Positions 1 through 6,957 of a stretch of 48,054 nt of DNA are shown here, in pieces. The position numbers and the translations under genes were made by a program. Positions within the stretch are counted from its first letter, which is position 1. The number at the start of each line of letters is the position of its first letter. The notes beneath the pieces are model-generated. The model worked only from the letters and a program-made list of their open reading frames with translations. It was not told the DNA's origin and did not search any database. This stretch comes from Erysipelotrichaceae bacterium UBA2227 (GTDB taxonomy: Bacteria > Bacillota_I > Bacilli_A > Erysipelotrichales > Erysipelotrichaceae), in assembly GCA_002348095.1 (NCBI GenBank), contig DDYT01000056.1:1-48054 (forward strand), written 5' to 3'.

Positions 1-431
1 ATCAGCGGAACCGGATTAAAGAAATGCATACCAATGACCTGTGTCGGACGCTTGGTTGCCATCGCAACTTCCGTAATCGACAGACTGGATGTGTTGGTGG
101 CTAAAATAGCCTCCGGTTTGCACATATCATCCAACTCTTTAAAAATGCTCTTTTTAACAGCCATATTTTCAGATGCTGCTTCAATGATCAAATCACAATG
201 AGCCAATCCGCGAATATCCGAGCTGGTCGAAATATTACCTAAAATCGCATTCATGTCTGCTTGCGAAAGCTTTCCTTTTTCAACGCTGCGACTTAAGTTT
301 TTTTCTATGCTTTTTAATGCTTTTATAAGCATTTCGGAAGAAATGTCCCGTAACACGACTTCATACTTTACAGCCAGAGTCTGGGCAATACCTGAACCCA
401 TAACACCTGAACCAATGACACCAATTTTCAT
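1..431 (-). CDS. hbd: 3-hydroxyacyl-CoA dehydrogenase (3-hydroxybutyryl-CoA dehydrogenase), C-terminus outside window
   Basis: This gene encodes the NAD-binding half of a 3-hydroxyacyl-CoA dehydrogenase, which interconverts (S)-3-hydroxyacyl-CoA and 3-ketoacyl-CoA in the cytoplasm. About 143 N-terminal residues are visible and the C-terminal domain lies beyond base 1. The Rossmann dinucleotide motif GSGVMGSGIAQ is at residues 7-17. The family's TNTSSL segment and the catalytic-histidine motif GMHFFNPVP close the visible part. The ATG follows a strong GAGGGAG binding site. It is the last visible gene of the minus-strand thiolase operon, separated from the permease gene by about 80 bases containing a strong hairpin. 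Its substrate is probably acetoacetyl-CoA/3-hydroxybutyryl-CoA, inferred from the thiolase and CoA-transferase upstream. The family assignment is firm; the exact chain length is inference. Confidence 0.93.
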   Translation of the reverse strand, partial: MKIGVIGSGVMGSGIAQTLAVKYEVVLRDISSEMLIKALKSIEKNLSRSVEKGKLSQADMNAILGNISTSSDIRGLAHCDLIIEAASENMAVKKSIFKELDDMCKPEAILATNTSSLSITEVAMATKRPTQVIGMHFFNPVPL

Positions 432-461
432 AAAACTCCCTCTTTTCGATAAGATGGCAAA

Positions 462-490
462 TTGCTTTCCGCAAAATTCACGGAAAGCAA
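462..490 (-). other. Intercistronic stem-loop between gntP-type gene and hbd
   Basis: A perfect 10-bp inverted repeat (TTGCTTTCCG / CGGAAAGCAA) with a 9-base loop lies in the gap between the permease and hbd. No uridine tract follows it in the transcribed direction, so it is not a typical terminator. It could stabilise the upstream mRNA or give partial readthrough that lowers hbd expression; both are inference. Confidence 0.6.
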
Positions 491-512
491 CTTGCTCTGA
501 TTTTAGATGATG

Positions 513-1796
513 TTAGATTAAGTTGACAGCAGCCATCATGATACCAACGATAACAGAAACGATCGGGATCAAGGTAGCAACTACGAAGATATCCAAATAA
601 GAATCTTTGTGGGTCATAGCGGTAACAGCCAACAAGGTCAAGACAGCACCGTTATGCGGCAAGGTATCCAAACCACCGGAAGACATCGATGCGATACGGT
701 GGAAAGCTTCCAAAGGGATACCCGAAGTTTTCGATAATTCAACGAAGTTAGCACCTAAAGCTTCCAATGCAATACCCATACCGCCCGAAGCAGAACCGGT
801 AGCACCAGCCAGGATATTAACTGCAACAGCTTCTGAAATCAACGGATTGCCTTCGATACCCAAAACGAAATCTTTCAATGTTGCAAATCCAGGAACCGCG
901 CGAACGACAGCACCGAAACCTACAGCTGCAGAAGTGTTGATGATAGCCAATACGGAACCTGCAGCACCGGCATTGACTGTCGTGATGACATTCGGCATTC
1001 TCTTCCAGAACAATGCGATAGCCAAGACGATACCATAGAATAAGGAGAAGATAATGTTTTGTTTGAAACCATTCAATGCAACGACAACAGTAATCAACGG
1101 TAACAAGGAAAGGATCCAGTTCGGTAATGCATCGCCATTGCCTTCAGCAACCTTTTTCTCAGGCTCAATGAATACAACGCCTTTTGCTGCATATTGTTTT
1201 TCACGCCATGTCAGCCAAAGCATACCGCCGACCAACATGATCAATGCACCGACAGTACCCATGATCGGAGCTGCCAAAGCAGTCGTACCGAAATAGTTCG
1301 TCGGGATTAAGTTTTGAATTTGAGGTGAACCCGGGATTGCGGTCATCGTGAATGTGAATGAACCTAAGGCAATTGCTCCAGGAATTAAACGACGAGTGAT
1401 GTTAGCTTCGCGGAACAGAGCTAAAGCCAACGGATAGATTGCGAATACAACGACAAACAACGAGATACCACCGTAAGTCAATACGCCACAAGCCAATACA
1501 ACGGCCAATGTTGCGAATTTCTTACCGATAAAACCAACGACTGCATGAGCAACAGCTTTTGCTGCTCCGGTTTCATCCATGATTTTACCGAAGATTGCAC
1601 CCAGCATAAATACCGGGAACCAAGCTTTGGTGAATCCGACGAAGCCCGTCATGTAAGCATCGGTGTACGCAGGCAACAATTCCAAACCACCGGTAAATGC
1701 TACAATTAAAGCGGTGATCGGTGCTACCCAGATGATGGACATTCCTTTATAAGCAAGGAACATAAGAAGTGCTAAACCAAGAAAAATGCCCCACAT
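513..1796 (-). CDS. GntP-family permease (organic/hydroxy acid:H+ symporter)
   Basis: This 427-residue, highly hydrophobic protein has the length and texture of the GntP family (12-14 membrane segments, gluconate and related hydroxy acids). It has repeated glycine/alanine-rich helices and conserved-looking loops such as GSASGGMGIALEALG and SSGGLDTLPHNGA near the C-terminus, typical of this family. It should act in the cytoplasmic membrane as a proton-coupled importer. It starts at an ATG behind GAGGAGG and lies 25 bases after the CoA-transferase gene in the same operon. Its place between acyl-CoA genes suggests the cargo is a C4 acid such as 3-hydroxybutyrate rather than gluconate. That substrate is an inference from neighbours; the family call is firm. 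Confidence 0.88.
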   Translation of the reverse strand: MWGIFLGLALLMFLAYKGMSIIWVAPITALIVAFTGGLELLPAYTDAYMTGFVGFTKAWFPVFMLGAIFGKIMDETGAAKAVAHAVVGFIGKKFATLAVVLACGVLTYGGISLFVVVFAIYPLALALFREANITRRLIPGAIALGSFTFTMTAIPGSPQIQNLIPTNYFGTTALAAPIMGTVGALIMLVGGMLWLTWREKQYAAKGVVFIEPEKKVAEGNGDALPNWILSLLPLITVVVALNGFKQNIIFSLFYGIVLAIALFWKRMPNVITTVNAGAAGSVLAIINTSAAVGFGAVVRAVPGFATLKDFVLGIEGNPLISEAVAVNILAGATGSASGGMGIALEALGANFVELSKTSGIPLEAFHRIASMSSGGLDTLPHNGAVLTLLAVTAMTHKDSYLDIFVVATLIPIVSVIVGIMMAAVNLI

Positions 1797-1821
1797 AAAA
1801 TTGTCCTCCTCTTTCTATGTG

Positions 1822-3375
1822 TTAGATTTTAATCCCGACTAATTCAGGCTTGAAGATTCTCTCATCCATAAGTTTCAGATCTTCGCTGATGATCGGTTTA
1901 AAATCCATATGAGCCAAGATGTCCTTCTCTAGGTCGACACCTGGCGCAATTTCGGTCAATACGACGCCGTCTTTGCCTAAAACGAATACTGCACGCTCAG
2001 TGATATACATAACCGGCTGACCGACTTCGTTAGCAAATTCGCCACTGAACGTCACTTGTTCGACAGCTTTAACAAATTTTTTGCTTCTGCCTTCAACCAA
2101 GATATTCAGTTTTCCGTCTTGTGCTTCAACTTCCAAACCACCGGCAGTAAATGTTCCCAAAAAGAATACCTTCTTCGCATTTTGGGTAATATTGATAAAT
2201 CCGCCGGCTCCTGCAATTTTCGGACCAAACTTACTGACGTTAATGTTACCTTTTACGTCACATTCAGCAAGACCGAGGTAAGCCAAATCCAAACCGCCGC
2301 CATCATAGAAGTCAAACTGATACGGTTGATCGATCAATGCTTCCAGATTGGTTGCTGCACCGAAACTCAAGCCGCCGGCCGGAATACCGCCGATCGGACC
2401 CGGTTCTACCGTCAGGATCATCTCATTGCCCAAACCTTCTTCATTGGCAACGCGGGCGACACCTTCCGGCATACCGATACCTAAGTTAACGATCGCACTC
2501 GGAATCAGTTCCATCGCTGCACGACGGGCGATGATCTTACGGTCATCCAACTCCATCGGCTTAACGCTGTTGACCGGAACACGGATCGCACCGGTATAAC
2601 TTGCGTTGTAATCTTCGGCAAACGTTTGCATATGATTCTTCATATCTTGCGTTTGAACGATGGCTGTTACATAAATACCAGGAATCTTGACCAGTTTCGG
2701 ATCAAGTGTACCGGCTTTGACCACTTTTTCAACTTGAACGATAACTTTTCCGCCTGAATTCTTACAAGCTTGAGCAATCGACAAGACTTCCAGTGATCCT
2801 GCCTCTTTTTCCATGGTTACATTTCCGTTTTCATCTGCATACGTACCACGTAAGAATGCAAAATGAATCGGGAAGGTCTTATACATCAAATACTCTTTTC
2901 CGCGCAACTCGACTAACTCAACCATATCTTCCTTGGTAATTTCATTGAGTTTTCCGCCTTGCAGACGAGGATCTACAAACGTTTTTAATCCGACACGAGT
3001 GATCGTTCCCGGCTTGTTCGCTGCGATATCTCTGAATAAATGTGAGATACAGCCCTGCGGGAAGTTATAAGCTTCAACCTTGTTGTCCAATGCCAGTTTT
3101 TGAACTTTTGGCACCAAACCCCAGTGTCCGCCGATAACACGCTTCAATAATCCTTCATGTCCGAAGTGGTTGAGACCGCGGGTTTTCCCGTCGCCCTGAC
3201 CGGCAGCATACACCAATGTCAGATTTCTCGGTTCACCTGTCTCAACAAAACGTTTTTCGATCGCAATTTCCAATTCTTCCGGAACTGCGTTACCCACGAA
3301 GCCGCCGGTCGCAATCGTACTGTTGGAAGTAACTAATTTTACCGCTTCATCCGCAGTAAGAAATTTTACGGCCAT
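1822..3375 (-). CDS. Acyl-CoA:carboxylate CoA-transferase (fused alpha-beta, propionate/acetate CoA-transferase type)
   Basis: This 517-residue protein has both halves of a family I CoA-transferase in one chain, as in YdiF and clostridial propionate CoA-transferase (Pct). It moves CoA from a donor thioester to an acceptor acid through a glutamyl-CoA thioester. The likely catalytic glutamate is E324 in TVEPGPIGGIPAGG, the same number as reported for Pct. The N-terminal half (about 1-270) carries the glycine-rich ATGGFVGNAVPEE segment. It lies 16 bases after the SDR gene, with an AGAGGG binding site. In this operon it would activate the acid brought in by the GntP permease, using acetyl-CoA or acetoacetyl-CoA as CoA donor. 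The exact acids are inference. Confidence 0.93.
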   Translation of the reverse strand: MAVKFLTADEAVKLVTSNSTIATGGFVGNAVPEELEIAIEKRFVETGEPRNLTLVYAAGQGDGKTRGLNHFGHEGLLKRVIGGHWGLVPKVQKLALDNKVEAYNFPQGCISHLFRDIAANKPGTITRVGLKTFVDPRLQGGKLNEITKEDMVELVELRGKEYLMYKTFPIHFAFLRGTYADENGNVTMEKEAGSLEVLSIAQACKNSGGKVIVQVEKVVKAGTLDPKLVKIPGIYVTAIVQTQDMKNHMQTFAEDYNASYTGAIRVPVNSVKPMELDDRKIIARRAAMELIPSAIVNLGIGMPEGVARVANEEGLGNEMILTVEPGPIGGIPAGGLSFGAATNLEALIDQPYQFDFYDGGGLDLAYLGLAECDVKGNINVSKFGPKIAGAGGFINITQNAKKVFFLGTFTAGGLEVEAQDGKLNILVEGRSKKFVKAVEQVTFSGEFANEVGQPVMYITERAVFVLGKDGVVLTEIAPGVDLEKDILAHMDFKPIISEDLKLMDERIFKPELVGIKI

Positions 3376-3391
3376 TGTCTTTCCCTCTTTC

Positions 3392-4111
3392 TTATAATCT
3401 CATCCCGCCATTAACACTTAGGTTATGGCCGGTGATGTAGGAAGAATCGTCAGAAGCTAAGAACAAAGCAGCTTTTGCGATTTCTTCCGGTTGTGCCAAA
3501 CGTCCCAACATGGTTTGCTTGGCAAATTTATCTAACAAATCTTGCGGAACGGTTTTCAGGATATCGGTCATGGTGTAACCCGGGGAAATTGCGTTGACGC
3601 GTACTTGAGCACCCTTCATCGCGAATTCCTTCGCCCATGATTTTGTCATGCCGATGACGCCGGCTTTAGTAGCTGCGTAGTTGGCCTGACCGATATTTCC
3701 GAATTCTCCGACAACCGAAGAAATGTTGATAATAGAACCCTGACCTTGCTCTTGCATGACCGGACCGACCAAGCGGGTAAGGTTGAAGACGCCTTTTAAG
3801 TTGACATCGATAACCAGATTCCACATATCATCGGTCATTTTGCGAGTTAATGCATCGCGAGTGATACCGGCATTATTGACCAGAATGTCAATTTTGCCAT
3901 ACTTTTCAATAACATGATTCACAAATGCCTGGCATCCTTCAACGTCAGTAACATTTAAGTGATAACCTTCAACACCTTCACAACTGTATGCAAGGTCGCC
4001 CATATCGGCAGCAACGACTTTTGCTCCTTCGGCAACAAACAACTCAGCCATCGCCTGGCCCAATCCTCTTGCGCCGCCGGTAATAACGGCAACTTTATCT
4101 TTTAGTTTCAT
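3392..4111 (-). CDS. Short-chain dehydrogenase, FabG/PhaB-like (3-oxoacyl or acetoacetyl-CoA reductase)
   Basis: This is a classical NAD(P)-dependent SDR of 239 residues. The cofactor motif TGGARGLG is at residues 11-18 and NNAG at 79-82. The catalytic set S132, Y145 and K149 appears in ISSVVG and NYAATK. FabG-like enzymes act on (R)-3-hydroxyacyl thioesters. In a thiolase/CoA-transferase operon without fatty-acid synthesis genes, acetoacetyl-CoA reductase or (R)-3-hydroxybutyrate dehydrogenase is more likely than FabG. The operon also carries the (S)-specific Hbd, so both stereoisomers could be handled. ATG follows AAAGGAG. It lies 34 bases downstream of the thiolase gene. The fold is certain; the substrate is inferred. 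Confidence 0.9.
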   Translation of the reverse strand: MKLKDKVAVITGGARGLGQAMAELFVAEGAKVVAADMGDLAYSCEGVEGYHLNVTDVEGCQAFVNHVIEKYGKIDILVNNAGITRDALTRKMTDDMWNLVIDVNLKGVFNLTRLVGPVMQEQGQGSIINISSVVGEFGNIGQANYAATKAGVIGMTKSWAKEFAMKGAQVRVNAISPGYTMTDILKTVPQDLLDKFAKQTMLGRLAQPEEIAKAALFLASDDSSYITGHNLSVNGGMRL

Positions 4112-4145
4112 ATTTCTCCTTTTGTAACGTTTAACGTATGTTCAA

Positions 4146-5321
4146 TTAACGGCTGACGATCATCGAAATGCCTTGACCGCCCCCGATGCATAATGTAGCC
4201 AGTCCATGCTTAGAATCTCTCTTAACCATTTCATGAATCAAGGTAACCAATACGCGTGTTCCGGAAGCGCCGATCGGATGACCCAATGCAATCGCACCGC
4301 CATTGACATTGACGATATCGGTATTCAGATTCAAACTGGTCACAACGCTTAACGATTGCGCTGCGAATGCTTCATTCGCTTCAATCAAATCCAAATCTTC
4401 AACTTTCAGATTGGCTTTAGCCAAAGCTTTGTGTGTCGCCGGAATCGGACCGGTACCCATGATTTGCGGATCAACCCCTGCCGAAGCATAGGATGTAATC
4501 GTAACTAAAGGTTTTAACCCCAATTCATCGGCTTTTTCTTTGCTCATAACAACAACAGCAGCGGCACCGTCATTGATACCCGAAGATGTAGCGGCAGTGA
4601 CGACGCCATCTTTCTTGAAAGCAGGACGCAACTTGGCTAGTGACTCCATCGTCTGACCGGCTTTTGGATATTCATCGGTATCGATAATCGTGTCTCCCTT
4701 TTTCGAAGGAATAATAAACGGAACGATTTCATCTTTAAACTTTCCGTCTGCAATCGCTTTTAAAGCGCGACTCTGGCTTTCAACCGCAAAGGCATCCAAC
4801 TGTTCACGAGTGAAACCATACTTCTCAACAATGTTCTCTGCTGTAATACCCATATGAACTTTACTGTAAATATCGGTCAAACCATCAAAAACCATCGTAT
4901 CGACAAGTTCTGCATTTCCCATGCGCGCTCCCCAGCGGGCCGAAGGGACGATATACGGAGACAGACTCATGTTTTCCGTACCACCGGCAACGACGATGTC
5001 AGCATCACCGCTTTGGATCGCCTGAGCAGCCAATACGACAGCCTTTAAGCCCGAACCGCATACTTTGTTGACAACATAGGATGACTTCTCAATTGGAATC
5101 CCGGCATGAATCGAAATCTGTCGTGCTACATTCTGTCCAAGACCCGCCTGAAGTACATTCCCGAAGATGACTTCATCGACCATATCCGGCTGGATATTAG
5201 CGCGGCTTATAGCTTCCTTGGCAACAGCAGTACCCAATTCAACGGCGGAAACATTCTTAAAACATCCTCCGAATGTTCCGATCGCTGTACGGACGGCGGA
5301 GACTATTACTACTTCTTTCAT
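4146..5321 (-). CDS. thlA: Acetyl-CoA C-acetyltransferase (thiolase)
   Basis: This 391-residue biosynthetic-type thiolase interconverts two acetyl-CoA and acetoacetyl-CoA. The acyl-carrying cysteine is C88 in VNKVCGSG. The GGAIALGHPIGASG histidine motif and the C-terminal CIGGGQG cysteine motif are present. The start chosen is the ATG at 5321. The in-frame ATG 12 bases upstream (5333) runs directly into the GGAGG binding site of the chosen start, so the longer form is unlikely. It is the first gene of the C4 acyl-CoA operon and is divergent from a LysR regulator. A cre-like box overlaps its predicted promoter. In the direction of catabolism it would end the pathway by producing acetyl-CoA. 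The symbol atoB would be equally apt. Confidence 0.94.
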   Translation of the reverse strand: MKEVVIVSAVRTAIGTFGGCFKNVSAVELGTAVAKEAISRANIQPDMVDEVIFGNVLQAGLGQNVARQISIHAGIPIEKSSYVVNKVCGSGLKAVVLAAQAIQSGDADIVVAGGTENMSLSPYIVPSARWGARMGNAELVDTMVFDGLTDIYSKVHMGITAENIVEKYGFTREQLDAFAVESQSRALKAIADGKFKDEIVPFIIPSKKGDTIIDTDEYPKAGQTMESLAKLRPAFKKDGVVTAATSSGINDGAAAVVVMSKEKADELGLKPLVTITSYASAGVDPQIMGTGPIPATHKALAKANLKVEDLDLIEANEAFAAQSLSVVTSLNLNTDIVNVNGGAIALGHPIGASGTRVLVTLIHEMVKRDSKHGLATLCIGGGQGISMIVSR

Positions 5322-5358
5322 CTTTACCTCCATGTAAATTAAATTTTTGCCTAACTAT

Positions 5359-5372
5359 GTGATTGTAATCAC
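5359..5372. promoter_or_regulatory. Inverted repeat, candidate LysR operator
   Basis: The sequence GTGATT-GT-AATCAC forms perfect 6-bp arms around two bases. It lies in the thiolase/LysR divergent region, just downstream of the predicted thiolase promoter. LysR proteins bind short dyads in such regions; the assignment to this regulator is inference. Confidence 0.45.
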
Positions 5373-5375
5373 GAT

Positions 5376-5413
5376 GCTAAGCGCTTACATGTCTATATTA
5401 CTTTATATGTCAA
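5376..5413 (-). promoter_or_regulatory. Thiolase operon promoter with overlapping cre-like box
   Basis: On the minus strand a consensus TTGACA -35 (5408-5413) is followed after 17 bases by ATGTAA (5385-5390) as a weak -10. The 14-mer at 5376-5389, GCTAAGCGCTTACA, matches the palindromic CcpA site TGTAAGCGCTTACA at 12 of 14 positions and covers the -10. That placement would repress the operon when preferred sugars are present. The box is seen directly; CcpA binding is inference. Confidence 0.6.
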
Positions 5414-5499
5414 AATATTTCCAATATGCATGTTTTATATGTTGTATAAGTGGAGCTTATAGTTTATGATGATAAACAAGAGAGGTGAAAGGTTATACC

Positions 5500-6414
5500 A
5501 TGGACATCTATCAATTACGCTATTTCGTTGCCATCGTCGAATCCGATTTCAATTTGTCAATGGCATCGCGCAAACATCACATATCGCAACCTGCACTTAC
5601 ACAAGCCATCAAAAAGTTCGAAACTGAGGAAAAAGTAGAATTGTTTACACGGGCCAACGGTCGCCTGTCCGGTTTGACCAATGTCGGAGAAAACTTTTAT
5701 AACAATGCATTGATCGTTTTAGAACATCACGATCGGATGCTCAAAGATCTGCGGGAGAATTCCACGGTAGTTCGGGGCAAAGTTCGCATCGGAATCCCGC
5801 CGCTCATTCTGACCGTCTTGTTTACCGATTTTCTTTCATCCTTAATTATTAAAAATCCGGATATCCGCTTTGTGTTCATCGAAGAGGGAGCTTTTGAATT
5901 GCGACGTCAGCTCTTTCTTCAGGAAATTGATTTCGCCATATTGTTACAGCCAACCGACCTTAATCCGCAGGTATTCAAGGAAGAAATCATATATATCAAT
6001 CAATTGACTTGTTTTATGTCGAAGAAACATCCTCTGGCAACACAAAACTCAATACAGTGGACCGACTTGAGACAACGGAAACTTGCGATATTCACACACA
6101 CCTTCATGATTCACCATCAGCTCAAACGTAAGTTTGAAAGTTTAAACATCATACCGGATATCGTATTGATGTCTTCTTCATGGGACTTTCTGCTGGAATC
6201 TACCCGTGGATCAGATTTCATAACGATACTCCCTTCTCCTGTAAACAATCATTTTTCATATAGTGATGTCAAGGAAATCCCTTTTGATCCCCCGTTTCCC
6301 TGGAAAGTCGTCTTGGTTTATCCCATCAAATCACGATACAGCCGAATAGAGAACTACACCCGACAAACCATGATGTCCTACTTTATCGATCAGAAAAAAG
6401 TTGAATCCATATAA
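5500..6414 (+). CDS. LysR-family transcriptional regulator
   Basis: This 304-residue protein begins MDIYQLRYFVAIVE, a canonical LysR N-terminus. The winged helix-turn-helix (residues 1-60) includes ISQPALTQAIKKFE. An effector-binding periplasmic-protein-like domain follows (about 90-300). The start is the ATG at 5500. An in-frame GTG at 5485 lies within the AGAGGTGAAAGG binding site and is rejected. The gene is divergent from the thiolase operon, the usual arrangement for a LysR activator of its neighbour. The inducer is probably an intermediate or the transported acid. It is followed closely by a bidirectional terminator. Family certain, target inferred. Confidence 0.93.
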   Translation: MDIYQLRYFVAIVESDFNLSMASRKHHISQPALTQAIKKFETEEKVELFTRANGRLSGLTNVGENFYNNALIVLEHHDRMLKDLRENSTVVRGKVRIGIPPLILTVLFTDFLSSLIIKNPDIRFVFIEEGAFELRRQLFLQEIDFAILLQPTDLNPQVFKEEIIYINQLTCFMSKKHPLATQNSIQWTDLRQRKLAIFTHTFMIHHQLKRKFESLNIIPDIVLMSSSWDFLLESTRGSDFITILPSPVNNHFSYSDVKEIPFDPPFPWKVVLVYPIKSRYSRIENYTRQTMMSYFIDQKKVESI

Positions 6415-6441
6415 AAAATCCGCTTTCGCGGATATTTTTTT
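6413..6441. terminator. Bidirectional rho-independent terminator (lysR / tRNA cluster)
   Basis: ATCCGC-TTTC-GCGGAT forms a perfect 6-bp hairpin (6418-6433). A T-tract follows on the plus strand and an A-tract precedes it, so it can end both the lysR transcript and the minus-strand tRNA transcript. Confidence 0.85.
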
Positions 6442-6444
6442 GCT

Positions 6445-6527
6445 TGGTGCACCAGACGGGACTCGAACCCGTACGGTTGCCCACACGCCCCTCAAGCGTG
6501 CGCGTCTGCCAATTTCGCCACTGGTGC
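6445..6527 (-). tRNA. tRNA-Leu (anticodon GAG)
   Basis: This is an 83-nt tRNA including encoded CCA. The acceptor arms GCACCAG/CTGGTGC pair perfectly. The anticodon stem is CACGC/GCGTG with loop TTGAGGG (anticodon GAG at 6491-6493). The D arm is AAATTGGCAGAC-like, the variable region is extended as in class II tRNAs, and the T arm is CGGGTTCGAGTCCCG. It is the last gene of the three-tRNA unit. Confidence 0.95.
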
Positions 6528-6540
6528 ACGGGGTTGTTTT

Positions 6541-6616
6541 TGGCGCGACCGATAGGAATTGAACCTATGACCTAGCGCTTAGGAGGCGCTCGCTCTATCC
6601 CCTGAGCTACGGCCGC
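6541..6616 (-). tRNA. tRNA-Arg (anticodon CCT)
   Basis: This is a 76-nt tRNA with encoded CCA. The acceptor GCGGCCG pairs with CGGTCGC with one G-U. The anticodon stem AGCGC/GCGCT holds loop CTCCTAA, giving CCT, which reads the AGG codon. The T arm is ATAGGTTCAATTCCTAT. Confidence 0.95.
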
Positions 6617-6619
6617 ATC

Positions 6620-6696
6620 TGGTCGGAACGACGCGATTTGAACGCGCGACCCCTACCACCCCAAGGTAGTGCACTACCAAGCTGTGCTACGTCCCG
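6620..6696 (-). tRNA. tRNA-Pro (anticodon GGG)
   Basis: This is a 77-nt tRNA with encoded CCA. The acceptor CGGGACG pairs with CGTTCCG with one G-U. The anticodon stem CTACC/GGTAG holds loop TTGGGGT, giving GGG. The T arm is GCGCGTTCAAATCGCGT. It is the promoter-proximal member of the cluster. Confidence 0.94.
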
Positions 6697-6707
6697 ATGC
6701 AAAAGGT

Positions 6708-6736
6708 ATTATACAACATAAAACGACACTTGAAAA
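6708..6736 (-). promoter_or_regulatory. tRNA cluster promoter
   Basis: On the minus strand TTTTCA (6731-6736), a 17-base spacer and a perfect TATAAT (6708-6713) lie just upstream of tRNA-Pro. Confidence 0.7.
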
Positions 6737-6741
6737 TACAT

Positions 6742-6770
6742 TTGCGAAACAAATACACCTATGATAAACT
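6742..6770 (+). promoter_or_regulatory. Probable glmS promoter
   Basis: TTGCGA (6742-6747), a 17-base spacer and TAAACT (6765-6770) lie about 50 bases before the ribozyme cleavage site. Match to consensus is moderate. Confidence 0.45.
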
Positions 6771-6818
6771 GAATTAGGAAAAGGGGGGATGGTTTAAATA
6801 ACTGAAAAATCGAGTCAA

Positions 6819-6950
6819 AGCGCCAGACAATAAGTGACGAGGTAAGAGGAGTATCGAAGTTTTCGGCGGATGCCTCTTCGGCAGCGGATGTCGTTAATCG
6901 GGAGTCAAATAAACAATACTGCCCGTTAATCCGAAATTTGAAAGGATCAT
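6819..6950 (+). ncRNA. glmS ribozyme-riboswitch (glucosamine-6-phosphate responsive)
   Basis: The leader of glmS carries the hallmark blocks of the self-cleaving glmS ribozyme: AGCGCCAGA at 6819, then GTGACGAGG, TATCGAAGTTTTCGGCGGAT and GCCTCTTCGGC, and a 3' part reaching a few bases before the start codon. By family knowledge cleavage occurs between A6819 and G6820 when glucosamine-6-phosphate binds. The cut mRNA is then degraded, so GlmS is repressed by its own product. The 3' boundary is approximate. Confidence 0.96.
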
Positions 6951-6957
6951 CATCAAT

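Noticed and set aside
607..1296. Long plus-strand open frames opposite the GntP permease
   Set aside because: They lack binding sites and family features, and mirror a clearly coding minus strand.
2056..2599. Plus-strand open frames opposite the CoA-transferase
   Set aside because: Antisense shadows of a conserved enzyme; composition is not protein-like.
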